A program made the translations under genes and the position numbers. DNA of 59,561 nt from assembly GCF_000974985.2 (NCBI RefSeq), contig NZ_LAVA02000080.1, positions 1-59,561 of the forward strand, given 5' to 3'. The notes under the pieces were generated by a model. The model was not told where the DNA came from, searched no databases, and was given only the letters and a program-made list of their open reading frames with translations. This DNA comes from Streptomyces mangrovisoli. Its GTDB lineage: Bacteria > Actinomycetota > Actinomycetes > Streptomycetales > Streptomycetaceae. Every line of letters starts with the position of its first letter. Within the stretch, counting starts at the first letter, position 1. Shown here piece after piece: positions 42,413-51,077 of this stretch.

Positions 42413-42516
42413 CTTGCACGTTGACGCAAGCTTTACCTTAAGGGGGCCTTGAGCTTTGAACTATGACTTCATATGTTTCACTCCAACGTACGAGAGCGCC
42501 AGAAAGGTTCCCGCCC
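42413..42516. promoter_or_regulatory. Divergent promoter region of GntR and polyamine importer
   Basis: A low-GC segment with TTGACG (42420), AGCTTT twice (CAAGCTTTACC and TTGAGCTTTGAAC) and ATGACTTCATATG. The repeated AGCTTT phrase is a candidate GntR site. An in-frame ATG at 42463 also falls here but lacks a ribosome site. Confidence 0.45.
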
Positions 42517-43554
42517 ATGGAGGGAAGTGCGATCCGGCTGCACGATCTGCGGAAGTCGTTCGGTGGGACGACAGCCGTGGCCGGGGTCGACCTGGAGATC
42601 CGGGACGGGGAGTTCTTCTCCATGCTCGGCCCCTCCGGCTCCGGCAAGACCACCGTCCTGCGCATGATCGCCGGCTTCGAGAGCCCGACCGCCGGGCGGA
42701 TCGAACTCGCCGGGCAGGACGTCACGCGCCGCGCCCCCTTCGAACGGGACGTGCACACCGTCTTCCAGGACTACGCCCTCTTCCCGCACATGACGGTCGA
42801 GCAGAACGTCGCGTACGGGCTGAAGATCCGCAAGGTGCCGAGGGCCGAGCGTCTGGTCCGCGCCCGCAAGGCGCTCGCCGAGGTCCGGCTCGACGGCTAC
42901 GGCGGCCGCCGCCCGGCCCAGCTCTCCGGCGGCCAGCGCCAGCGCGTCGCCCTGGCCCGTGCCCTGGTCGGCCGCCCGCGCGTGCTGCTGCTCGACGAAC
43001 CGCTCGGCGCCCTCGACCTCAAGCTGCGCGAGCAGATGCAGGTCGAACTCAAGGCGCTCCAGCGGGAGGTGGGCATCACCTTCGTCTTCGTCACGCACGA
43101 CCAGGAGGAGGCCCTGACGATGAGCGACCGGATCGCCGTCTTCCACCAGGGCCGCATCGAACAGGTCGGCACCCCGGCGGAGATCTACGAACGCCCCGCG
43201 ACCCCCTTCGTGGCGTCCTTCGTCGGCACCTCCAACCTGCTGGCGGGCGAGGCGGCCCACCGCGTCGTCGGCGCACCGGGCACCTACAGCATCCGCCCCG
43301 AGAAGATCCGGGTGCTCAAGGAGTCGGCCGACGCCGACGAGCCGGAGCACGCGACCGCCGCCGGCACCGTCGCCGAGGTCGTCTATCTCGGCGACGCGAC
43401 CCGCTTCCTGGTCGACCTGGACGCCGGCGGCCGGCTCACCGCGCTCCAGCAGAACCTGGAGACCTCCTCCGAGGACGTCGCCGCCTACCGCGGCACCCGC
43501 GTACGCCTCCAGTGGCACCGCCGCCACGCCGTCGAGGTCCCCACCACGGGCTGA
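42517..43554 (+). CDS. Polyamine-type ABC importer ATPase (PotA-like)
   Basis: 345-residue ATPase. Walker A GPSGSGKTT, Q-loop VFQDYALFPHMTVEQNVAYG, signature LSGGQRQRVALARAL, Walker B VLLLDEPLGALD, H-loop VTHDQEEA, and the TOBE domain at the C-terminus (YSIRPEKIRVL). The PotA/FbpC class. ATG 42517 has AAAGG nine bases before it. First gene of an A-D-B-C operon energising uptake of a polyamine-like cation. Confidence 0.94.
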   Translation: MEGSAIRLHDLRKSFGGTTAVAGVDLEIRDGEFFSMLGPSGSGKTTVLRMIAGFESPTAGRIELAGQDVTRRAPFERDVHTVFQDYALFPHMTVEQNVAYGLKIRKVPRAERLVRARKALAEVRLDGYGGRRPAQLSGGQRQRVALARALVGRPRVLLLDEPLGALDLKLREQMQVELKALQREVGITFVFVTHDQEEALTMSDRIAVFHQGRIEQVGTPAEIYERPATPFVASFVGTSNLLAGEAAHRVVGAPGTYSIRPEKIRVLKESADADEPEHATAAGTVAEVVYLGDATRFLVDLDAGGRLTALQQNLETSSEDVAAYRGTRVRLQWHRRHAVEVPTTG

Positions 43555-43652
43555 CCGCGCGGCCGCGGCCGACTCGGCCCCGGACTTGCCCACTCGAACA
43601 ACGGCTCCCCACGCCGACCGCCCAACCCCCGCTCCACGTAGGGAGAATCGCC

Positions 43653-44846
43653 GTGCGTCCCATCCGTACCCTCCAGGTCGCCGCGGCCGCGGCCGTGCTC
43701 CTGGCCGCCACCGCCTGCGGCTCCTCCGGCTCCGGCTCCTCCGCCGGCGGCCTGAATCCGCCCGACCTCAAGGAGCCCACGAAACTCGGCAAGACGGAGG
43801 GCGAGGTCAACCTGATCGCCTGGGCCGGCTATGTCGAGGACGGCTCCAACGACCCGAAGGTCGACTGGGTCTCGGACTTCGAGCAGCAGACCGGCTGCCA
43901 GGTCCACTCGAAGACCGCGGCCAGCTCCGACGAGATGGTCAAGCTGATGAAGACGGGCGAGTACGACGCCGTCTCCGCCTCCGGCGACGCCTCGCTGCGG
44001 CTCATCGCCTCCGGCGACGCGGCCCCCGTCAACACCGACCTCGTGCCGAACTACAAGGACATCTTCAGCGGCCTGAAGAACGGCGCCTGGAACTCGGTCA
44101 AGGGCCAGATGTACGGCATCCCGCACGGCCGCGGCGCCAACCTGCTGATGTACAACACCGAGAAGGTCAGCCCCGCGCCGACGTCCTGGTCCGCCGTCTT
44201 CGACGACGCGGGCACCTACAAGGGCCATGTCACCGCCTACGACTCGCCGATCTACATCGCCGACGCGGCGCTGTATCTCAAGGCCACCAAGCCCGAGTTG
44301 AAGATCAAGGACCCCTACGCCCTCGACCAGAAGCAGTTCGACGCCGCCGTGGCGCTGCTGAAGAAGCAGAACGCGGACATCGGCGAGTACTGGAGCGACT
44401 ACCTCAAGGAGGTCTCCGCCTTCAAGAGCGGCGACTCCGTGGTGGGCACCACCTGGCAGGTCATCGCCTCCCTCGCGGCCGACGAGGGCGCCAAGGTGAA
44501 CGCGATCGTGCCCAAGGAGGGCTCCACCGGCTGGTCCGACACCTGGATGGTGTCCGCCAAGGCCAAGCACCCCAACTGCGCCTACAAGTGGCTCGACTGG
44601 ATCGTCTCGCCCAAGGTCAACGCCCAGGTCGCGGAGTACTTCGGCGAGGCGCCGGCCAACTCCAAGGCGTGTGCCGAGACCAGCGACAAGAACTTCTGCA
44701 CGGTCTACCACGCGGCCGACGAGAGCTACTGGAAGAAGATCGCCTTCTGGAACACGCCCATCGAGCAGTGCCTGGACGGCCGCACGGACGTCAAGTGCGT
44801 GCCGTACACCAAGTGGGTCCAGGCGTGGACCGAGATCAAGGGCTGA
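43653..44846 (+). CDS. Polyamine-type extracellular solute-binding lipoprotein (PotD-like)
   Basis: 397 residues. Lipobox TACG after a hydrophobic core (AAAAAVLLAATACGSS). The mature part has the PotD-like opening EGEVNLIAWAGYVEDG, ligand-site segments GEYDAVSASGDAS and YGIPHGRGANLLMYN, and WLDWIVSPKVNAQVAEYFGE. GTG 43653 follows GGGAGAA. Captures the substrate outside the cell for the two permeases. Confidence 0.93.
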   Translation: MRPIRTLQVAAAAAVLLAATACGSSGSGSSAGGLNPPDLKEPTKLGKTEGEVNLIAWAGYVEDGSNDPKVDWVSDFEQQTGCQVHSKTAASSDEMVKLMKTGEYDAVSASGDASLRLIASGDAAPVNTDLVPNYKDIFSGLKNGAWNSVKGQMYGIPHGRGANLLMYNTEKVSPAPTSWSAVFDDAGTYKGHVTAYDSPIYIADAALYLKATKPELKIKDPYALDQKQFDAAVALLKKQNADIGEYWSDYLKEVSAFKSGDSVVGTTWQVIASLAADEGAKVNAIVPKEGSTGWSDTWMVSAKAKHPNCAYKWLDWIVSPKVNAQVAEYFGEAPANSKACAETSDKNFCTVYHAADESYWKKIAFWNTPIEQCLDGRTDVKCVPYTKWVQAWTEIKG

Positions 44847-44850
44847 ACCG

Positions 44851-45756
44851 ATGACCCTCGTCGAGGCGCAGCCCGCCGGACCGGCCGCCCCCGCGGGCGC
44901 GGTCCGGCGGCTCGCCGGGGCGCTGCACCGCCGTCCCCGGCTTCAGTTGACCCTGCTGCTGGCGGCCCCGCTGCTGTGGCTGGCGGTGCTCTATCTCGGC
45001 TCGCTGACCGTGCTGTTCGTCTCCGCGTTCTGGACGACGGACTCCTTCACCTCCGAGGTGGTGAAGGTCTGGTCGACGGACAACTTCCACGAGCTGTTCA
45101 CCACGCCCGTCTACCGGCAGGTCGTGCTGCGCAGCATCGGGGTCGCCCTCGCGGTCACCGTCCTGTGCGTGGTGATCGCCTTCCCCGTCGCGTTCTACAC
45201 CGCGCGCGTGGCCCGGCCGAAGTGGCGGCCGCTGCTGGTGGTCGCCATCCTCACCCCGCTGTGGGCGAGTTATCTGGTCAAGGTGTACGCCTGGCGGCTG
45301 ATCCTGTCCGAGGGCGGGCCCGCCGACTGGCTGCTCAAGCCGCTCGGGCTGAGCGGCCCCGGCTACGGACTGCCCGCGACCGTGCTGACGCTGACGTACC
45401 TCTGGCTGCCGTACATGATCCTGCCCGTGCACACCGCGCTGGAGCAGCTGCCCGACAACCTGCTCGACGCGTCGGCGGACCTGGGCGCGCGGCCCGGACG
45501 GACCTTCCGCTCGGTGGTGGTGCCGATGGTGCTGCCGGCCGTGGCCGCGGGGTCGATCTTCACCTTCTCGCTCAGCCTCGGTGACTACATCACGGTGCAG
45601 ATCGTGGGCGGCAAGACGCAGTTGATCGGCAACCTCGTCTACTCCAACTTCGAACTGAACCTGCCCATGGCCGCGGCCCTCGGCACCGTCCCGGTCGTCG
45701 TGATCGTGGTCTACCTGCTCGCGATGCGCCGCACGGGCGCGCTCAGCAGCCTCTAG
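44851..45756 (+). CDS. Polyamine-type ABC permease (PotB-like)
   Basis: 301-residue membrane protein with six helices; the EAA coupling loop reads NLLDASADLGARPGRTFRSV. ATG 44851 four bases after the PotD-like stop. Heterodimer with the PotC-like subunit. Confidence 0.94.
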   Translation: MTLVEAQPAGPAAPAGAVRRLAGALHRRPRLQLTLLLAAPLLWLAVLYLGSLTVLFVSAFWTTDSFTSEVVKVWSTDNFHELFTTPVYRQVVLRSIGVALAVTVLCVVIAFPVAFYTARVARPKWRPLLVVAILTPLWASYLVKVYAWRLILSEGGPADWLLKPLGLSGPGYGLPATVLTLTYLWLPYMILPVHTALEQLPDNLLDASADLGARPGRTFRSVVVPMVLPAVAAGSIFTFSLSLGDYITVQIVGGKTQLIGNLVYSNFELNLPMAAALGTVPVVVIVVYLLAMRRTGALSSL

Positions 45757-45772
45757 AAGGGGGGTGCCCGTC

Positions 45773-46588
45773 ATGCAGCTGTCCCGTCCCGCGCGCATCG
45801 CGCTGCGGATCGCCGCCGCGGCCGGCTTCGCGGTGATCTACGTGCCGCTCCTGCTGGTCCTGCTCAACTCCCTGAACCCCGACCGCAGCGCGAGCTGGCC
45901 GCCGCCCGGCCTCACCCTGCACTGGTGGTCCACCGCCTGGCGCAACGCCGGTGCGCGCGAGGCCCTGTGGACGTCGGTGCGGGCCGGGCTCGGCGCCACC
46001 GCGATCGCGCTGGTGCTCGGCACGCTCATCGCCTTCGCGGTGGCCCGGTACCGCTTCTTCGGCCGCGGCACCGTCTCCTTCGTGGTGGTCCTGCCGATCG
46101 CGCTGCCCGGCATCGTCACCGGCATCGCCCTCAACTCGGCCTTCGGCACGGTCCTTCAGCCCCTCGGCGTGGGGCTCGGGCTGTTCACCGTGGTCGTCGG
46201 GCACGCGACCTTCTGCATCGTGGTGGTGTTCAACAACGTGGTGGCACGGCTGCGGCGGACCTCGGGGTCGTACGAGGAGGCGGCCATGGACCTCGGCGCC
46301 CACACCTTCCGCGCCTTCGTCGACGTCACCTTCCCGCTGGTGCGCACCGCGCTGCTGGCGGGCGGGCTGCTGTCGTTCGCGCTCTCCTTCGACGAGATCG
46401 TGGTCACCACCTTCACCGCGGGCCCCGGCGTGCAGACCCTGCCGCTGTGGATCTTCGACAACATGACCAGGCCGCAGCAGGCCCCGGTGGTCAATGTCGT
46501 CGCGGCGGTCCTCGTCGTGCTCTCGGTCGTCCCGATCTACGTCGCCCAGCGGCTGTCGGCGGACACGGCGACCGCGAGCCGCGTCTGA
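45773..46588 (+). CDS. Polyamine-type ABC permease (PotC-like)
   Basis: 271 residues, six helices; the EAA loop is YEEAAMDLGAHTFRAFVDVTF (first residue Tyr, split here only by function). ATG 45773 is eight bases after a GGGGGG run; GTG 45764 would add three residues but lies inside the ribosome site. Last gene of the importer operon. Confidence 0.92.
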   Translation: MQLSRPARIALRIAAAAGFAVIYVPLLLVLLNSLNPDRSASWPPPGLTLHWWSTAWRNAGAREALWTSVRAGLGATAIALVLGTLIAFAVARYRFFGRGTVSFVVVLPIALPGIVTGIALNSAFGTVLQPLGVGLGLFTVVVGHATFCIVVVFNNVVARLRRTSGSYEEAAMDLGAHTFRAFVDVTFPLVRTALLAGGLLSFALSFDEIVVTTFTAGPGVQTLPLWIFDNMTRPQQAPVVNVVAAVLVVLSVVPIYVAQRLSADTATASRV

Positions 46589-46643
46589 TCACCTCGGCGG
46601 CCCCGGCCGCCGGGAACCGCGTCTGATCCGCCTGGCCGATTTA

Positions 46644-46660
46644 CGCAAGCCTTTTGCGTT
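46644..46660. promoter_or_regulatory. LacI-type operator candidate
   Basis: Perfect dyad ACGCAA-GCCTT-TTGCGT, 22 bases before the LacI ATG, followed by TTGCGC and CTTGCGTGC. Related CTTGCG phrases recur at 47764-47780 before the binding-protein gene, so one repressor could control both. Confidence 0.6.
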
Positions 46661-46681
46661 TCTTGCGCTACGCTTGCGTGC

Positions 46682-47680
46682 ATGACGCGACGACTTGCGG
46701 AAGTGGCGAAGAAGGTCGGGGTCAGCGAGGCCACGGTCAGCCGGGTGCTCAACGGCAAGCCCGGTGTCTCCGATGCCACGCGCCAGGCGGTGCTCTCCGC
46801 CCTCGACGTCCTCGGCTACGAGCGGCCCACGCAGCTGCGCGGCGAACGTGCCCGGCTCGTGGGCCTCGTGCTGCCCGAGCTGCAGAACCCCATCTTCCCG
46901 GCGTTCGCCGAGGTCATCGGCGGGGCGCTGGCACAGCTGGGGCTCACCCCGGTGCTGTGCACGCAGACCAAGGGCGGCGTCTCCGAGGCCGACTACGTGG
47001 ACCTGCTGCTCCAGCAGCAGGTCTCCGGCGTCGTCTTCGCCGGCGGACTGTACGCGCAGGCCGACGCGCCGCACGACCACTACCGCGAGCTCGCCGACCG
47101 CAACATCCCGGTCGTGCTGGTCAACGCGGCCATCGAGCACCTGCCCTTCCCCGCCGTCTCCTGCGACGACGCCGTCGCCGTCGAGCAGGCGTGGCGCCAT
47201 CTGGCCTCGCTCGGGCACGAGCGGATCGGGCTGGTGCTCGGCCCCGGCGACCACGTGCCCTCGGCGCGCAAGCTGGCCGCGGCGCGCGCGATCGCGGGCG
47301 AGCTGCCCGACGAGTTCGTGGCGCGCGCGATGTTCTCCATCGAGGGAGGTCACGCGGCCGCCGCGCGGCTGATCGACCGGGGTGTCACCGGCTTCATCTG
47401 CGCCAGCGACCCGCTCGCGCTCGGCGTCATCCGGGCCGCCCGGCGCAAGGGGCTCGACGTCCCGGGCCGGATCTCGGTCGTGGGCTACGACGACTCCGCG
47501 CTCATGAACTGCACCGAGCCGCCCCTGACCACGGTCCGCCAGCCCATCGAGTCCATGGGCAAGGCGGCCGTGGAGCTGCTCAACGCTCAGATCGGCGGCA
47601 GTGCCGTACCGGCGGACGAGCTGCTGTTCGAGCCCGAGCTGGTGGTTCGGGGGTCGACCGCGCAAGCGCCGCGCAACTGA
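46682..47680 (+). CDS. LacI family repressor
   Basis: 332 residues. LacI HTH (TRRLAEVAKKVGVSEATVSR, VLNGKPGVSDATRQAV) with the hinge and a periplasmic-binding-protein-like sugar domain (ARLVGLVLPELQNPIFPAFA; ISVVGYDDSALMN). ATG 46682. It heads the sugar importer and glucosidase genes and likely releases its operators on binding an alpha-glucoside. Confidence 0.94.
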   Translation: MTRRLAEVAKKVGVSEATVSRVLNGKPGVSDATRQAVLSALDVLGYERPTQLRGERARLVGLVLPELQNPIFPAFAEVIGGALAQLGLTPVLCTQTKGGVSEADYVDLLLQQQVSGVVFAGGLYAQADAPHDHYRELADRNIPVVLVNAAIEHLPFPAVSCDDAVAVEQAWRHLASLGHERIGLVLGPGDHVPSARKLAAARAIAGELPDEFVARAMFSIEGGHAAAARLIDRGVTGFICASDPLALGVIRAARRKGLDVPGRISVVGYDDSALMNCTEPPLTTVRQPIESMGKAAVELLNAQIGGSAVPADELLFEPELVVRGSTAQAPRN

Positions 47681-47831
47681 GGTCCGGCTTCGGTTCTCGA
47701 ACGTCGGTACGGGATCCGGAAGATCCGGTTCACTGCCAAAAAATTTCAGATTCTGCGTGACATCTTGCGCTCGCTTGTCGTCGGTGCTTGAGTGTGCGGC
47801 GCCCACCGCTCCTGCCCGAAGGGGTCCACCG

Positions 47832-49178
47832 ATGAGAAGCACCGGGTTCCGCCGTACTGTTGTCGCCCTAGGCGTCTGTACCCTCACCGTCACCGCCACC
47901 GCCTGCGGTTCGAGCGACGACTCGGCGAGCGGCAAGACCCGTATCACCGTCAACTGCGAGCCGCCGAAGAGTGCCAAGACGGACCGCAAGTTCTTCGAGG
48001 AGGATGTCGCCTCCTTCGAGAAGCAGAACCCGGACATCGACGTCGTCACGCACGACGCGTTCCCCTGCCAGGACCCGAAGACGTTCGACGCCAAGCTCGC
48101 CGGCGGGCAGATGGAGGACGTCTTCTACACCTACTTCACCGACGCCAAGCATGTCGTGGACATCAACCAGGCGGCCGATCTCACGCCGTACCTCAAGGAG
48201 TTGAAGAGCTACGACACCATCCAGAAGCAGCTGCGCGACATCTACACCGTCAACGGCAAGGTCTACGGCATCCCGCGCACCGGCTACTCGATGGGCCTGA
48301 TCTACAACCGCAAGCTGTTCCAGAAGGCCGGCCTCGACCCCGACAAGCCCCCGACCACGTGGGACGAGGTCCGCGCCGACGCCAAGAAGATCGCGGCGCT
48401 CGGCAACGGCACCGTCGGCTACGCGGACTACAGCGCGCAGAACCAGGGCGGCTGGCACTTCACCGCCGAGATGTACTCGCAGGGCGGCGACGTGGTCTCC
48501 GCCGACGGCAAGTCGGCCACCGTCGACACCCCGCAGGGTCACGCGGTCCTGCAGAACCTGCACGACATGCGCTGGAGCGACAACTCGATGGGCAGCAAGC
48601 AGCTGCTGGTCATCAACGACGTGCAGCAGATGATGGGTTCGGGCAAGCTCGGCATGTACCTCTCCGCGCCGGACAACATCCCGATCTTGGTCAAGGAGAA
48701 GGGCGGCAACTACGACGACCTCGCCCTCGGCCCGATGCCCGGCGGCAACGGCACGCTCATCGGCGGCGACGGCTACATGTTCAACAAGCACGACACGCCC
48801 GCCCAGATCCGCGCCGGCCTGAAGTGGCTGGACCACATGTTCCTCACGCCCGGATCGGGCTTCCTCGGCGACTACGCCCGCGCCAAGAAGGCCGACGCCC
48901 CGGTCGGACTGCCCGAGCCGCGGCTGTTCACCGGCGCCGCCGACGCCAAGGACCAGGCGGTCAAGAAGGCCAACGCCAACGTGCCGGTGGAGAACTACCA
49001 GGCCTTCCTCGACGGCAACCAGAGCCTCCAGATGAAGATCGAGCCGCCGGACGCCCAGCAGATCTACTCCGTCCTCGACGGCACCGTCTCCGCCGTCCTG
49101 ACCAAGAAGGACGCCGACATCGACCAGCTCCTCAAGGACGCCAGCACCAAGATCGACAGCATTCTGGCGCGGGGCTGA
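47832..49178 (+). CDS. Sugar ABC importer binding lipoprotein (MalE-like)
   Basis: 448 residues. Lipobox TACG (VTATACGSSDD), then a family 1 binding fold: VASFEKQNPDIDVVTHDAF, YGIPRTGYSMGLIYN and PTTWDEVRADAKKIAALG. It has two early Cys besides the lipid one (VNCEPP, FPCQDP). ATG 47832 after GGGGTCCACCG. Binds an oligosaccharide, probably an alpha-glucoside given the GH13 gene downstream. Confidence 0.93.
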   Translation: MRSTGFRRTVVALGVCTLTVTATACGSSDDSASGKTRITVNCEPPKSAKTDRKFFEEDVASFEKQNPDIDVVTHDAFPCQDPKTFDAKLAGGQMEDVFYTYFTDAKHVVDINQAADLTPYLKELKSYDTIQKQLRDIYTVNGKVYGIPRTGYSMGLIYNRKLFQKAGLDPDKPPTTWDEVRADAKKIAALGNGTVGYADYSAQNQGGWHFTAEMYSQGGDVVSADGKSATVDTPQGHAVLQNLHDMRWSDNSMGSKQLLVINDVQQMMGSGKLGMYLSAPDNIPILVKEKGGNYDDLALGPMPGGNGTLIGGDGYMFNKHDTPAQIRAGLKWLDHMFLTPGSGFLGDYARAKKADAPVGLPEPRLFTGAADAKDQAVKKANANVPVENYQAFLDGNQSLQMKIEPPDAQQIYSVLDGTVSAVLTKKDADIDQLLKDASTKIDSILARG

Positions 49179-49181
49179 CCG

Positions 49182-50144
49182 GTGATGACGAAGACCACCG
49201 CAGCACGTCGGCCGGCCGAGCCGGTCGCCGTGCGCCCGGTGCAGGCGCCGCCTCCGGCAGGGGACCGGAGGCGGCGCCGCCTCGCCGACCAGGCCCGCGC
49301 CTACGGATTCCTCCTCGGCGGCCTGATCTGCTTCGCGCTGTTCTCCTGGTGGCCCGCGATCCGCGCCGTCGTGATCGCCTTCCAGAAGTACACACCGGGC
49401 TCGTCACCCGAGTGGGTCGGCACCGCCAACTTCACCCGTGTCTGGCACGATCCGGAGTTCTCCGCCGCCTGGCGCAACACCCTGACCTTCACCCTGCTGG
49501 CCCTGCTCGTCGGCTTCGCGGTGCCGTTCGTGATGGCCCTCGTGCTGAACGAACTCCGCCACGCCCAGGCCTTCTTCCGGGTCGTCGTGTATCTCCCGGT
49601 GATGATCCCGCCGGTGGTCAGCGCCCTGCTGTGGAAGTGGTTCTACGACCCCGGGGCGGGCCTCGCCAACGAGACCCTGCGCTTCCTGCACCTGCCCACC
49701 TCGAACTGGTCCAACGGCACCGACACGGCGCTGATCTCCCTGGTCATCGTGGCCACCTGGGCCAACATGGGCGGCACCGTGCTGATCTACCTCGCCGCCC
49801 TCCAGTCCATCCCCGGCGAACTGTACGAGGCCGCCGAACTGGACGGCGCGAACCTGCTCCAGCGCATCCGGCACGTGACGGTCCCGCAGACCCGGTTCGT
49901 CATCCTGATGCTGATGCTCCTTCAGATCATCGCGACCATGCAGGTGTTCACCGAGCCGTTCGTCATCACCGGCGGCGGACCGGAGAGCGCCACGGTCACG
50001 GTCCTCTACCTCATCTACAAGTACGCCTTCCTCTACAACGACTTCGGCGGGGCCTGCGCGCTCAGCGTGATGCTGCTGGTGCTGCTCGGTGTCTTCTCCG
50101 CCGTCTACCTACGGCTGACCCGCTCCGCCGAGGGGGACGCATGA
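49182..50144 (+). CDS. Sugar ABC permease (MalF-like)
   Basis: 320 residues with six predicted helices; EAA loop region ELYEAAELDGANLLQRIRHV. GTG 49182 is three bases after the binding-protein stop, and an ATG is the next codon. It overlaps the next permease by ATGA. Confidence 0.94.
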   Translation: MMTKTTAARRPAEPVAVRPVQAPPPAGDRRRRRLADQARAYGFLLGGLICFALFSWWPAIRAVVIAFQKYTPGSSPEWVGTANFTRVWHDPEFSAAWRNTLTFTLLALLVGFAVPFVMALVLNELRHAQAFFRVVVYLPVMIPPVVSALLWKWFYDPGAGLANETLRFLHLPTSNWSNGTDTALISLVIVATWANMGGTVLIYLAALQSIPGELYEAAELDGANLLQRIRHVTVPQTRFVILMLMLLQIIATMQVFTEPFVITGGGPESATVTVLYLIYKYAFLYNDFGGACALSVMLLVLLGVFSAVYLRLTRSAEGDA

Positions 50145-51022
50145 GCAGCACGACCCGCACCCTGGTCTCACCCGCCGTGCTCGCCCGCCCGCGCGGCCGG
50201 GCCGTGTACTGGAGCGTCTTCACCGGCGTCGTCCTGCTGTTCGCGGTGGCCTTCCTCTTCCCGGTCTACTGGATGGTGACCGGCGCGATGAAGTCGCCGG
50301 ACGAGGTGACGCAGACCCCGCCCACCCTCGTCCCGCACCACCTGCACATCAGCGCCTACACCGACGCCTGGGACCTGATGCAGCTCCCGGAACACCTGTG
50401 GAACACGGTCGTGCAGGCGGCCGGCGCCTGGTTCTTCCAGATCGTCTTCTGCACGGGCGCCGCCTACGCCCTGTCCCGGCTGAAGCCCGCCTTCGGCAAG
50501 GTGATCCTCGGCGGCATCCTCGCCACCCTGATGGTCCCGGCGCAGGCCCTGGTGGTGCCGAAGTACCTGACCGTGGCCGATCTGCCGCTCATCCACACCA
50601 GCCTGCTCAACGACCCGCTCGGCATCTGGCTGCCGGCCGTCGCCAACGCGTTCAACCTCTATCTGCTCAAGCGGTTCTTCGACCAACTCCCGCGCGACGT
50701 CCTGGAGGCCGCCGAGATCGACGGCGCCGGGAAGCTGCGCATCCTGTGGTCGGTCGTCCTGCCGATGTCCCGGCCGGTGCTGGGCGTCGTGTCCATCTTC
50801 GCCCTGGTCGCCGTGTGGCAGGACTTCCTCTGGCCGCTGATGGTCTTCTCCGACACCGACAAGCAGCCCATCAGCGTGGCCCTCGTCCAGTTGTCGCAGA
50901 ACATCCAGCTGACCGTGCTCATCGCCGCGATGGTGATCGCCAGCATCCCGATGGTCGCGCTCTTCCTGGTCTTCCAGCGGCACATCATCGCCGGCATCGG
51001 CGCGGGTGCCACGAAGGGCTGA
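50141..51022 (+). CDS. Sugar ABC permease (MalG-like)
   Basis: 293 residues, six helices; EAA loop DVLEAAEIDGAGKLRILWSV. ATG 50141 inside the previous stop, with AGGGGG before it. The stop codon lies in the first unit of a 24-bp duplication. No ATPase gene is in this operon; a shared MsiK-type ATPase elsewhere is the rule for Streptomyces sugar importers. Confidence 0.94.
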   Translation: MSSTTRTLVSPAVLARPRGRAVYWSVFTGVVLLFAVAFLFPVYWMVTGAMKSPDEVTQTPPTLVPHHLHISAYTDAWDLMQLPEHLWNTVVQAAGAWFFQIVFCTGAAYALSRLKPAFGKVILGGILATLMVPAQALVVPKYLTVADLPLIHTSLLNDPLGIWLPAVANAFNLYLLKRFFDQLPRDVLEAAEIDGAGKLRILWSVVLPMSRPVLGVVSIFALVAVWQDFLWPLMVFSDTDKQPISVALVQLSQNIQLTVLIAAMVIASIPMVALFLVFQRHIIAGIGAGATKG

Positions 51023-51065
51023 CACCGACCCGTCGACAAGAGCTGACACCGACCCGTCGACAAGA
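51018..51065 (+). repeat. 24-bp tandem duplication across a stop codon
   Basis: GCTGACACCGACCCGTCGAC-AAGA occurs at 51018-51041 and 51042-51065. The first copy contains the permease TGA; the second sits directly before the AAAGG of the glucosidase gene. Confidence 0.92.
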
Positions 51066-51077
51066 AAGGCAAGCACA

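Noticed and set aside
42463..42516. Earlier ATG for the PotA-like ATPase
   Set aside because: No ribosome site, low-GC promoter-like sequence and no conserved residues; ATG 42517 fits better.
47792..51022. Very long plus-strand frame running through the sugar importer genes
   Set aside because: Arg/Ala-rich shadow of three genes with clear domains in other frames; only its last part is the real MalG-like gene.
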